DNA from: Paludisphaera borealis
Lineage (GTDB): Bacteria; Planctomycetota; Planctomycetia; Isosphaerales; Isosphaeraceae
DNA length: 64,000 nucleotides
Assembly (NCBI RefSeq): GCF_001956985.1
Contig: NZ_CP019082.1
Span: 6,138,001-6,202,000 of the forward strand
Direction: 5' to 3'
The stretch's first letter is position 1, and each line of letters opens with the position of its first letter. This document shows positions 20,904 to 28,150 of the stretch, one piece after another. Below the pieces are notes generated by a model. It was not told where the DNA came from, made no database searches, and was given only the letters and a program-made list of their open reading frames with translations. Both the position numbers and the translations under genes were made by a program.

Positions 20904-21467
20904 TCAGCGGTCGTCGGTCGGCTCGATCGCCAGGGCCTCGCGCTCGAGGCCGGTCGGTTCGTCGCCCAGCAGCGAGCCGACCTTCGTCCACAGCTGCTTG
21001 ATCTGGATCGGCGAGGTCGCCAGCCAGACCGTGTCGAGGAGGTTCTCGCGCTCGACCTCCCAGCGGGCGACCTCGCGGCCGATCGGGTCGGCGGCCAGCG
21101 CTTCCGCCTCGTGGAGGGCCTGGCGCTTCCTGACCGCCTCGGCCGCTTCGTGGGGCGGTTCGCCGCCGTAGCCGAGGTGCACGCCGTCGGCGACGTCCTC
21201 GATCGGGACGCCCCGCAAGGTCGCGAGCATCGCCCGTTTCGCCGACTTCCTGCGGCGGTCGAGCGATTCCTCCTCGGCCTGGATCGCCTCCTGTTCGGCG
21301 TACGCTTCGGCGAGGCCGAGCGACTCCAGCGCCCGGGCGCGCGCCTCGCGTTTCAATCGGTCGAACAGCGCCGGATGGCGGGCGTGGATCGCTTCGATCC
21401 GCTTGCCGATGCGCACGGCGATGCGGGTCTTCCAGAACTCCTTCTCGGTCATCGTCAATCCGGGCAT
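20904..21467 (-). CDS. Conserved-type helical hypothetical protein, 187 aa
   Basis: The protein is almost wholly alpha-helical and highly charged (RIGKRIEAIHARHPALFDRLKREARARALESLG, shown here only as its helix pattern from about residue 19). A DIADGVHLGYGG-type loop lies in the middle and a conserved-looking TVWLATSPIQIKQLW near the C-terminus. There is no signal peptide or catalytic motif. An internal ATG six residues in (MTEKEFW) is an alternative start. It belongs to the minus-strand operon with the AAA+ ATPase and clamp-like genes; its role is unknown. Confidence 0.65.
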   Translation of the reverse strand: MPGLTMTEKEFWKTRIAVRIGKRIEAIHARHPALFDRLKREARARALESLGLAEAYAEQEAIQAEEESLDRRRKSAKRAMLATLRGVPIEDVADGVHLGYGGEPPHEAAEAVRKRQALHEAEALAADPIGREVARWEVERENLLDTVWLATSPIQIKQLWTKVGSLLGDEPTGLEREALAIEPTDDR

Positions 21468-21534
21468 GGCGGACCCTTTCGTGGTCGGCGGACGGGTTCC
21501 TTGAATCGTGACGGGCGGGACGGCGGACGCGGGT

Positions 21535-21993
21535 TCAGGTCTCGCCGACGGCTTTGAGCCGGTCGATGAACCGGCTGGCGTCGGCCAGGGACAGGTCTTC
21601 GGGGCGGTCGACGCCGAACTCGTCGCGCAGCAGGCCCGCCAGGTCGGCGTCGCGCCATCGGGCCATCGTGACGATCGCGCGCACCTGGTTGGCCGAGGCC
21701 GGCTTGGAGGGGCGGCTCGCGAGGCGGTTCGATCCGGCGGTCCCGTTGCGGCGCGCCTCGCCGCCGTGGGACGCGACCGGCGGGGCCGGCCGCGCCTGGA
21801 GTCGGACCAGCTCGTCGTCGACCGCCTGACAAGCCGCCGTGAACGCGCCGCGGACCTGAGCGTGGAAGCCGTCCAGGTCCGACTGGAGCAGGCTCGAATC
21901 GAGTTCGACCTCCACGTTGCAGCTGGCGCCGACGCTGGAGAATTCGGGAAGGCCCAGCTTGCGGCTGACGCCGACGTTGAGTTTCAGGGGCAC
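21535..21993 (-). CDS. Hypothetical protein, 152 aa, GTG start
   Basis: The start was set at GTG 21991-21993 because GAGGAGG lies eight bases upstream and the N-terminus then reads MPLKLNVGVSRKLG, which I recall as the usual start of this planctomycete family. A longer open frame upstream is low-complexity shadow. The first 50 residues form a beta-rich domain (ASCNVEVELDSSLL). A helix follows (HAQVRGAFTAACQAVDDEL), then a proline/serine linker and a C-terminal helical region (VRAIVTMARWRDADLAGLLRDEFG) that could bind a partner. The function is unknown. It sits between the clamp-like gene and the 187-aa gene in one operon. Confidence 0.7.
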   Translation of the reverse strand: MPLKLNVGVSRKLGLPEFSSVGASCNVEVELDSSLLQSDLDGFHAQVRGAFTAACQAVDDELVRLQARPAPPVASHGGEARRNGTAGSNRLASRPSKPASANQVRAIVTMARWRDADLAGLLRDEFGVDRPEDLSLADASRFIDRLKAVGET

Positions 21994-22055
21994 GATGTCG
22001 CCTCCTCGTGAAGTTGAATGGGGATGGGTGAAACGTCGTGGAATCGGGTCGCGGC

Positions 22056-23486
22056 CTAGCCGACGACGTCCTGGAGCTTCAGCGCCCGCAGCGACGCCAG
22101 GGTCGCGTCCACGAGCCGTTCGCGGCGGCGGTGACGACGCAGCGCCGCGGCCAGCCGGGCGGCCCGCGCCCGGGTTTCGGTCAACGCCTGGTGCAGCGAT
22201 TCGGCCTCCCGGATCAAGGCCGCGAGCCCGGCGGGTTCTTGGGCCTCCGATGCGGCGGCGACGCGGATCGACTCGTGACGATCCGTGGATTCTGATTGTT
22301 CGCTCACGGTGGTCCTCATGGTGGTTGCGACGTCCGCTTCGACGGACGTCGAGGTGATGGAGGGGATGGATTCGACATGAGCGTCGTCGCCAGGCGTCGG
22401 CGCCTCGTCCTTCGAGAGGGGTTGCCAGCAGAAGACGAGGTCCCGGCCGCGGCAGACGACCGGAGACTCGGCGTCGACGATCTCGATCTCCGAGAAACCG
22501 AGCCGCAGCGCCCGCGACAGGAATTTCCGATTCGTATTGAGCCGGACCGGGGCGCCGCTGTAGGCGGAGCGAGCCAGGACCAGCTCGGTCGCCTGGGCCT
22601 GATCCGCCCCCCGGGCCCGGACCGCCGCCTTGCCGTTCAGCTCCAGCGCGACGGGCGCATGCGGCTCGGCGGCGCCGGGCAGCCGGTCGAGCGCCGCTTC
22701 CAGGAAGCGGGCGTCCTCGGGGTCGAGCGTCAGCCGCGTGGCGGCGGCCGCGGGGTCGGGGACGACGCGGCCGAGGTCCGGATACCGCCCCTCGGTCAGG
22801 ATCTCCAGGAAGAGGGTCCAGGGGCCGACCCTGAGCACGACGTGGGAGCTGGTCCGGCCGATCTCCAACGGCTGGTCGCGGGGCAGACCCGGGCAGGCGA
22901 AGAGGGGCGAGCGACGGATCAGGACCTCGTCGGTCCAGGGGAACCGGAAGCCGCCGTGGATCAGGAGCTGGCGGCCGTCGGTGGCGGCGACCGCGCCCGT
23001 TTCGCCGCCGAGCCGGATGCAGCCCAACGCGTAGCGGGCGGAATCCTCCGACGCCGTCTCGGACGCCTCCGCCAGGGTCTTCAGGATCTCGGCCGGGATC
23101 GTCGCCCAGCTCGTGGGCGGCTCGGGCGACGGCTCGATCGCGTCGAGCGACTGGACGGCGTATGCGCGCGACTGGGGGACGCCGCGATCGGTCCACCGGA
23201 CGCACGTCCGGTCGGGGGCGAGCGTCTCCAGCGTCACGGGCGAGTCGTCGCGGCCCTCGAACTCGGCCAGGGCGTCGAGCGGCAGGGCGATCGACTCGTG
23301 CGAGCCAGGAGCGATGGAGTCGACGAATTCGATCGCGACGGCGCCGCAACGATGAAACGCCCGCAGCTCCGCCCCCCGGGCGTGGAGCACGAAGGGCGAG
23401 ACGGGGCCTCGGTGGGGGATTCCCAGGGTATGGCGGCGCAGGACGCCGCGGAGCCGCCGGGCCTGGCGGCGGGTGATCGTGATCAT
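22056..23486 (-). CDS. DNA polymerase III beta-clamp-like protein
   Basis: The product is 476 residues from ATG 23484-23486, preceded by AGGAG. Residues about 1-390 resemble the sliding clamp fold: ELRAFHRCGAVAIEF, the clamp-typical GAVAATDGRQLLI near residue 180, and a later LSRALRLGFSEIEIV. The final ~80 residues form an added coiled coil (AALIREAESLHQALTETRA). Housekeeping DnaN is about 370 residues, so this is a longer, divergent paralogue. Sitting with an AAA+ ATPase in one operon, it might be a clamp or loader-like pair, or a decoy fold used for another purpose. The similarity is clear only at the central motif, so the assignment is tentative. Confidence 0.55.
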   Translation of the reverse strand: MITITRRQARRLRGVLRRHTLGIPHRGPVSPFVLHARGAELRAFHRCGAVAIEFVDSIAPGSHESIALPLDALAEFEGRDDSPVTLETLAPDRTCVRWTDRGVPQSRAYAVQSLDAIEPSPEPPTSWATIPAEILKTLAEASETASEDSARYALGCIRLGGETGAVAATDGRQLLIHGGFRFPWTDEVLIRRSPLFACPGLPRDQPLEIGRTSSHVVLRVGPWTLFLEILTEGRYPDLGRVVPDPAAAATRLTLDPEDARFLEAALDRLPGAAEPHAPVALELNGKAAVRARGADQAQATELVLARSAYSGAPVRLNTNRKFLSRALRLGFSEIEIVDAESPVVCRGRDLVFCWQPLSKDEAPTPGDDAHVESIPSITSTSVEADVATTMRTTVSEQSESTDRHESIRVAAASEAQEPAGLAALIREAESLHQALTETRARAARLAAALRRHRRRERLVDATLASLRALKLQDVVG

Positions 23487-23557
23487 GCGCGTCGACTCCT
23501 GAAGGTTGAGGAATGAGCCTGGGACGGCCGGATGTGTAGACGCACCTGGCGCGACGA

Positions 23558-23830
23558 TCAAACCGGCTCGCCGATCCGGATATCGTCGGGCCGGATCGCG
23601 AAGTAGAGGTCGCAAGGGAGGCATTCGGCCAGGTGCAGCAAGCCGTCGCGCCCCCGGCCGGGATAGGCGACCGGGCGGCGGCAGAGCGGGCAGTCGACCG
23701 CCAGGGCGAGGCCTTCGGGGGCGGGGCTCGGTGGGACGGGGGTCATGAGGCCGAAGCCTCGGTTCCGCACCATGGCGAGGGACTCGCCGGTGGCGTCGGC
23801 CACGGCGCCCTCGAGTTGACGTTGGGTCAT
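23558..23830 (-). CDS. Small zinc-ribbon-type protein, 90 aa
   Basis: The ATG at 23828-23830 has AAGGAG six bases upstream, which favours it over the in-frame ATGs further out. The N-terminal half (MTQRQLEGAVADATGES) is helical. The second half carries CPLCRRPV and CLPCDLYF, two CxxC pairs about 25 residues apart that could hold one zinc ion. It lies between the clamp-like gene and the 92-aa gene; its function is unknown. Confidence 0.65.
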   Translation of the reverse strand: MTQRQLEGAVADATGESLAMVRNRGFGLMTPVPPSPAPEGLALAVDCPLCRRPVAYPGRGRDGLLHLAECLPCDLYFAIRPDDIRIGEPV

Positions 23831-23929
23831 GGAACGCTCCTTCATCAAAGAAAAGAGTCGAGCCGCGCCCGCGCAGGCCCTCGGGCCCCGCGGGTCGCGA
23901 CGCGCGGGGTTCGAGGGTTTGAAGAGGAA

Positions 23930-24208
23930 TCAGGGCGACGCGGGCGAAAGCGGAGCGACCTCGCCGGACGAGCCGACGAGCCAGTGCTCCTCGATCCACG
24001 CCCGCTCGGCCTCCAGGGCCTCGCTGCGAGAATCGAACGGCCCGAGCACCGGCCCCTGGACGGGCCGGAGGTCGGCGCGCCATCGGCCGTCGGGGCCGGG
24101 CTCGACGTGGCTGGCGCGGCGGATCGCGGGACTCCCCAGCGACGACAGATCGATGACCTCGGAGTACAGGCAGCGGACGACGCCCGAGGTCGTGACGACG
24201 AGCCGCAT
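23930..24208 (-). CDS. Hypothetical protein, 92 aa
   Basis: The start codon overlaps the stop of the preceding gene (TGATG), so translation is coupled. The protein begins MRLVVTTSGVVRCLYSE, continues with a DGRWRADLRPV strand pair and ends in a helix with ERAWIEEHWL. It recalls a small family I associate with planctomycete operons of this type. No catalytic residues stand out. Confidence 0.65.
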   Translation of the reverse strand: MRLVVTTSGVVRCLYSEVIDLSSLGSPAIRRASHVEPGPDGRWRADLRPVQGPVLGPFDSRSEALEAERAWIEEHWLVGSSGEVAPLSPASP

Positions 24209-25176
24209 CACGACGCCTCCTTCGTCGCGGAGCCCCGCAGGATCCGCCGCCGCGGCCGGTCCACCAGCAGGTCGTCGAGCGTCGACTGCACCCGCGACAG
24301 CTCCGATGCGACGTGCCGCCGGAGCGATGCATCGTCCCTGAGATCCTGCGGCTCGACCCCGCGCACGATCCGCCGGGCCTCGGCCACCAGCGCGTCGAGC
24401 TGGGCGTCGGAGCGGACGTTGAGCCGCTGGAACCGATCGAAGAACTCCGTCAAGTTGCCGATCGCGCTGTCGCGGAAGACCTTGGTTTCGCCGTCGCCGC
24501 CGACCCCCGACAGCCGTTCCCCGAGGTGGCTCACGAGCCGGCCGAACTCGCTCAGGAACGCCTCCTCGGCCAGCCGCACCGCCTCCTCGAACCGTGACGA
24601 GACCCGGGCCTGCTCCTGCTCGTAGAGCCGCGGCGACAGCGCGACCAGGTAGTCGGGAGGCTCGACGCTCGGGAAGTCGCAGGCGACGTCGAAGAGGCCC
24701 TCCAGCGTCGCGGGGTAGTCGTCGGGGTTGAAGAGCGAGCCCAACCGCTGACGGGCCGCCCGCTTCAACTCGTCGAAATGCCGATCCAGCTCGGCGACCG
24801 CGTCGCGCAGCTCGATCCGGAGGTCGTCGATCTGAAGCGCGAACGGCTCGACCTGGTCCTGCTTGATCAGCCGCACGCCGGGCTCCGGGAACGGCAGGCT
24901 CTGCGACTTCCAGGACTGCTCGATCCCGCCCCGGATCGCGGTGACCGCGCGGAACGCCGGATGCTTCGTATCGATCAGCTTCTTGGCCGCCGAGAGGAAC
25001 CGGCCCTCGGCGTCGAAGCTTTCGGCGGCCTGCGCCTTCTGCTGCGGCGTGAGCGACTTCCGGACGCCGAACCAGGTGAACGAGACCCGGACGGCCGCCA
25101 TCGTGGTCCGGAGCCGGGCGCCGGCCGTGGTCGCGGATTGGGTCTCGATCCGGTCGAGCAAGCTCGCGGTGCTCAT
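24208..25176 (-). CDS. Hypothetical helical protein, ~322 aa, partner of the AAA+ ATPase
   Basis: Three ATGs in a row precede STASLLDRIE. GGAGG lies eight bases before the third and only two before the first, so the third (25174-25176) was chosen. The protein is alpha-helical throughout with a conserved-looking FTWFGVRKSLTPQQKAQ segment near residue 35, a central CDFPSVEPPDYLVALSPRLYEQE segment seen in part, and a long C-terminal helix bundle. It resembles DUF3150-type proteins in size and helical pattern, but this is a weak call. It directly follows the ATPase gene in transcription order. Confidence 0.6.
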   Translation of the reverse strand: MSTASLLDRIETQSATTAGARLRTTMAAVRVSFTWFGVRKSLTPQQKAQAAESFDAEGRFLSAAKKLIDTKHPAFRAVTAIRGGIEQSWKSQSLPFPEPGVRLIKQDQVEPFALQIDDLRIELRDAVAELDRHFDELKRAARQRLGSLFNPDDYPATLEGLFDVACDFPSVEPPDYLVALSPRLYEQEQARVSSRFEEAVRLAEEAFLSEFGRLVSHLGERLSGVGGDGETKVFRDSAIGNLTEFFDRFQRLNVRSDAQLDALVAEARRIVRGVEPQDLRDDASLRRHVASELSRVQSTLDDLLVDRPRRRILRGSATKEAS

Positions 25177-25286
25177 CATCATGACCTCCAGTGAGTAGGT
25201 GATTTGAAGTCAATGCGAAGAGGCCGACGAGGGAGGTCGATCTCCCCGCCGGCCCCGGTTGAGTGGATCGAGTCGTCGGATCTGGA

Positions 25287-26765
25287 TCAGTTGAGCGACG
25301 GATCGCTCCGGTCGACCTTGCGGCCGGTCCTGCCGGCGACTGCGCCGCGCGTGAACAGCCCCGGGCGATCGGCGCAGAGGCAGCGGCCCGACGCCCAGTT
25401 CCGAAGCCGCTCGATCGACTCGGCCGCCGTGACGGCGACCGGGACGATGTTCGCCGCCGCCTCGACCAGCGGGACGTCGAGCAACGACGCCAGACGGCAG
25501 CAGGCCTTGATCTCGGCTCCGGTCCACGAGTCGTCGCGCGGCCGGCGCTGGGCGGGGGCGAGCTCGAACGCCTGGACGTAGATCTCCCAGATCGCCCGCT
25601 TCTCGTCGCGGCCCGGCAGGTCGACGAAGAAGATCGCGTCGAGCCGCTCCGCGCGGGTGAACTCGGGCGGGAGTCTGCTGACGTCGTTGGCCGTGAAGAT
25701 GAAGAACGATTCGCCCGCGTGGTCGGACATGTGCGTGATCAGGCTGCCGAACTGGCCGGCGGCGACGCCGCCGTCGGACCGGCCGCCGGACTCGACGCCC
25801 GCGGCCGCCTTCTCGATCTCGTCGAAGAACGCGATGTTCCGCGCCGTGGCCGAGAGCTGCTGCAGCGCCTGGCGGGTCCGCCGCTCGCTCTCGCCCACGA
25901 GGCTCCCCTTCAGCCGCCCGAGGTCGACCAGGATCGTGGGCAGGCCCACCTCGTTGCCCAGCCGCTTGGCGAACTCGGACTTGCCCGTCCCCGGGACCCC
26001 CAGGATGAGGATCCCCCGCGGCTCGGCCCGCCGCGACCGGCTCTGCAGGGCGCGGAGGCAGAACGACTTCATATGTTCGAGCCCGCCCAGGCCGCGGAAC
26101 GTCTCGACCCCCCGGTGCATCTCCAGCAGGCCGGACTTCTTGAGCCCTTGCACCTTCATGTCCCAGATCACCTCGGGGACGACCCGGCCGCGCCGGACCA
26201 GAGCCAGGCTGAGGGCGTTCTCCGCCTCCATGCGGGTCATGCCGGCGGCTGCGGCGAGCGTCCGTTCCAGCTCGTCCCCTTCGGGCAGCTCGCCCGGCTC
26301 GACGGCGACGCCTTGGGCGATCCGGAGCAGCTGGTCGCGGTCGGGGAGCTCGTGCTCCACGACGACGAACTGCCGCTCCAGCTCGACCGGGATCTGGACG
26401 ACCGGCGCGAGGACGACGACGAACGTCCGGCTCCGTCTGCCGGCGTGGATCTGGGAGTCGAGGGCCTGGACGACCTCGACGGAGTTCAGGAACCGGTGGA
26501 AGTTCCTGAGCACGAGGAGCGCCGTCCCGTCGACGGCGGCCAGCCCGCCGAGGGCGCGGATCGCCGCCAACGGGTCGGTCGCGCTGGGATCGTCATGACC
26601 GGCCGAGGCCAGCCCACGATCGACGTCCCACACAGCCAGGCTCCAGCCCTCCCGGCGGCAGAGCCGGGCGATCTCGACGATCGCGTCGTCGTGCTCGAAC
26701 GACTGGACGTAGACGCCGCTGAACGCGGCGCGCACCAGCTCCTGCAAACGCTCGGCGAGCGTCAT
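25287..26765 (-). CDS. Ycf46-like AAA+ ATPase
   Basis: The product is 492 residues from ATG 26763-26765; the longer open frame upstream is shadow of the next gene. Residues about 1-190 form an N-terminal domain (GVYVQSFEHDDAIVEIARLC, VLRNFHRFL, FVVVLAPVVQIPVELE) like that of Ycf46 proteins. The AAA+ module follows: Walker A GVPGTGKS (~258), Walker B IAFFDEIEKA (~318), sensor 1 FIFTANDVSRLPPEF and an arginine-finger-like ERLDAIFFVDLPGR. Such ATPases remodel proteins as hexamers. With DUF1257 and DUF2997 genes upstream, the trio mirrors the Ycf46/Ycf35 gene association of cyanobacteria. The substrate is unknown. Confidence 0.8.
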   Translation of the reverse strand: MTLAERLQELVRAAFSGVYVQSFEHDDAIVEIARLCRREGWSLAVWDVDRGLASAGHDDPSATDPLAAIRALGGLAAVDGTALLVLRNFHRFLNSVEVVQALDSQIHAGRRSRTFVVVLAPVVQIPVELERQFVVVEHELPDRDQLLRIAQGVAVEPGELPEGDELERTLAAAAGMTRMEAENALSLALVRRGRVVPEVIWDMKVQGLKKSGLLEMHRGVETFRGLGGLEHMKSFCLRALQSRSRRAEPRGILILGVPGTGKSEFAKRLGNEVGLPTILVDLGRLKGSLVGESERRTRQALQQLSATARNIAFFDEIEKAAAGVESGGRSDGGVAAGQFGSLITHMSDHAGESFFIFTANDVSRLPPEFTRAERLDAIFFVDLPGRDEKRAIWEIYVQAFELAPAQRRPRDDSWTGAEIKACCRLASLLDVPLVEAAANIVPVAVTAAESIERLRNWASGRCLCADRPGLFTRGAVAGRTGRKVDRSDPSLN

Positions 26766-26877
26766 GCGAGTCTCCTGTGTGTGATGAGGTTCGAGACGTG
26801 ATCCGAGAAGGGGCAAGCGGACTCGATCACGGCGATTTGAAACGTGGGGACGACGAGCGCATCGTGACTCGACTCGC

Positions 26878-27072
26878 CTACTGGGGCTGCGACAGGGTCT
26901 GCTCCGGCTTCTGTTCCTGGTGGAACTCGGCGGTCCTGCGGTCGCCGGCGGCGACGCCGAGGGCCTGCTCCAGGAACCTGCTGGCCTGGAGGCAGTCGCC
27001 TCCGACGTAGCCCTTGGTCTGCACGGTCGCCTCGCCGCGCGGCGAGACCACGACCTCGATGATTCGAGACAT
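26878..27072 (-). CDS. DUF2997 family protein, 64 aa
   Basis: The short protein reads MSRIIEVVVSPRGEATVQT, then KGYVGGDCLQASRFLEQALG. This is the DUF2997 pattern: a beta hairpin ending in G...G..C, then a helix. The C-terminal tail is polar. Members are usually encoded beside DUF1257 proteins, as here. The conserved cysteine is present. The function is unknown. Confidence 0.8.
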   Translation of the reverse strand: MSRIIEVVVSPRGEATVQTKGYVGGDCLQASRFLEQALGVAAGDRRTAEFHQEQKPEQTLSQPQ

Positions 27073-27162
27073 GTTGGACGACTCCCGATGAGACTTGCAT
27101 GTAGTTTGGATGGGAGCGGAGTGGACTTCGACGGGAGACGATGGGCCGTCGCCCGAGGTGCT

Positions 27163-27525
27163 TCAACGAGCCTCGACGATCTCGACCCGGATGGAGCCGT
27201 CGTGGAGGGCCTGCTCGCTGACCGAGTAGCCTTTCCTCTTCGCTTCCAGCTTGGCCTTCTCGACGGCGTAGACTTGCAAGAAACGGTCGAGTTGCTTCGG
27301 GTCGCCCCAGCGGCCCTCGAAGTCGTCGTAAGCGACTCGACCGGTGGTCGTATCAACGACCACAGGATAAACCCAATCGGGCAGCCTGACGACCAACCCC
27401 GCGACCTCCCCGCTGAAGAGCTCGGCGGAGCCGTAGACCGGCTCGGCCAGGCCCAGCCGCCGACACGCGGCGGCGACGGCGACCGGATCCTGGACCTTCG
27501 TGGCGATGACGACGACGTGGCTCAT
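27163..27525 (-). CDS. DUF1257 (Ycf35-like) protein, 120 aa
   Basis: The ATG at 27523-27525 has AAGGAGG about nine bases upstream. The protein starts MSHVVVIATKVQDPVAVAAACRRLG, quoted only to residue 20 by pattern, with a middle VVRLPDWVYPVVVDTTTG strand and a C-terminal IRVEIVEAR. This fits DUF1257/Ycf35, a small alpha/beta family known from plastids, cyanobacteria and scattered bacteria. It is the first gene of the ten-gene operon, so the promoter should lie just upstream, between here and the CRISPR array. Confidence 0.8.
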   Translation of the reverse strand: MSHVVVIATKVQDPVAVAAACRRLGLAEPVYGSAELFSGEVAGLVVRLPDWVYPVVVDTTTGRVAYDDFEGRWGDPKQLDRFLQVYAVEKAKLEAKRKGYSVSEQALHDGSIRVEIVEAR

Positions 27526-28150
27526 GATCGATCCTCCTTCAAGGATAAGGAACGACGGACGACGCTGTGTTCGACGCAGTGGCCCGACGGCTAGTCGCAC
27601 CACTCGTTGGTGACGCGTTTTCGGCCGATATTCAGGAGGCGGCGCCGCGATCGAGTCGCTCGTCTCGATCGATCGAAGACGAGGAATCGCGGAACGCCCC
27701 GGCGCGACTCCTTCGGCGGCCGGCGTCGCCCACGTCACGGAACCGGGTTCGAAAGCCGGAAGCGTCGTATGCGCGCGCAGCGGAGCCTTGCGCGAACAGC
27801 CGCGACGATGAGGTGCGGAGATCAGGAGCCGAAATGGGCGGCGGCGGCGCCGAGCCGGCCTGGTCCGGAATCGAGCTCGACGGCCGGAGTCGGGCGAGGC
27901 CCCGAGGTCGATTAACGTTAATCGGCCTCGGTCGCCTCGACGGCGACGCCCCTCGCGCCGACGGCGGCGTCGGACCGACGTCCCTGGGGCGTGTCGCGGA
28001 CGTCGTCGGACCGTCGCGGCGGCGGCGTGAAGCTTGAAAACGTCGAAGTCGATCCAACTCGACTCGGCGGAGCGTCGGAGAGACGTTCGAATCGCGCGCG
28101 AGCCGTCGATGGGGCGCGCACCGTCCGACTGGACGCCGCCGCAGGATGAT
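27526..28150. other. Intergenic region between the ten-gene operon and the CRISPR array
   Basis: About 625 bases with no supported gene; the open frames are antisense or low-complexity arginine-rich shadows. It should contain the promoter of the DUF1257 operon and holds palindrome copy 2. It also forms the leader-distal flank of the CRISPR array. Confidence 0.5.
27910..27923. repeat. Dispersed palindrome, copy 2
   Basis: Perfect GATTAACGTTAATC. The flanks extend the symmetry (CGAGGtC on the left, GgCCTCG on the right). It is intergenic. Confidence 0.85.

Noticed and set aside
27910-27923. The 14-bp palindrome as a ParB parS site
   Set aside because: The known parS consensus (TGTTTCACGTGAAACA) is different, and copies spread over 43 kb of mixed accessory DNA do not fit a parS cluster; kept only as an unexplained palindrome.
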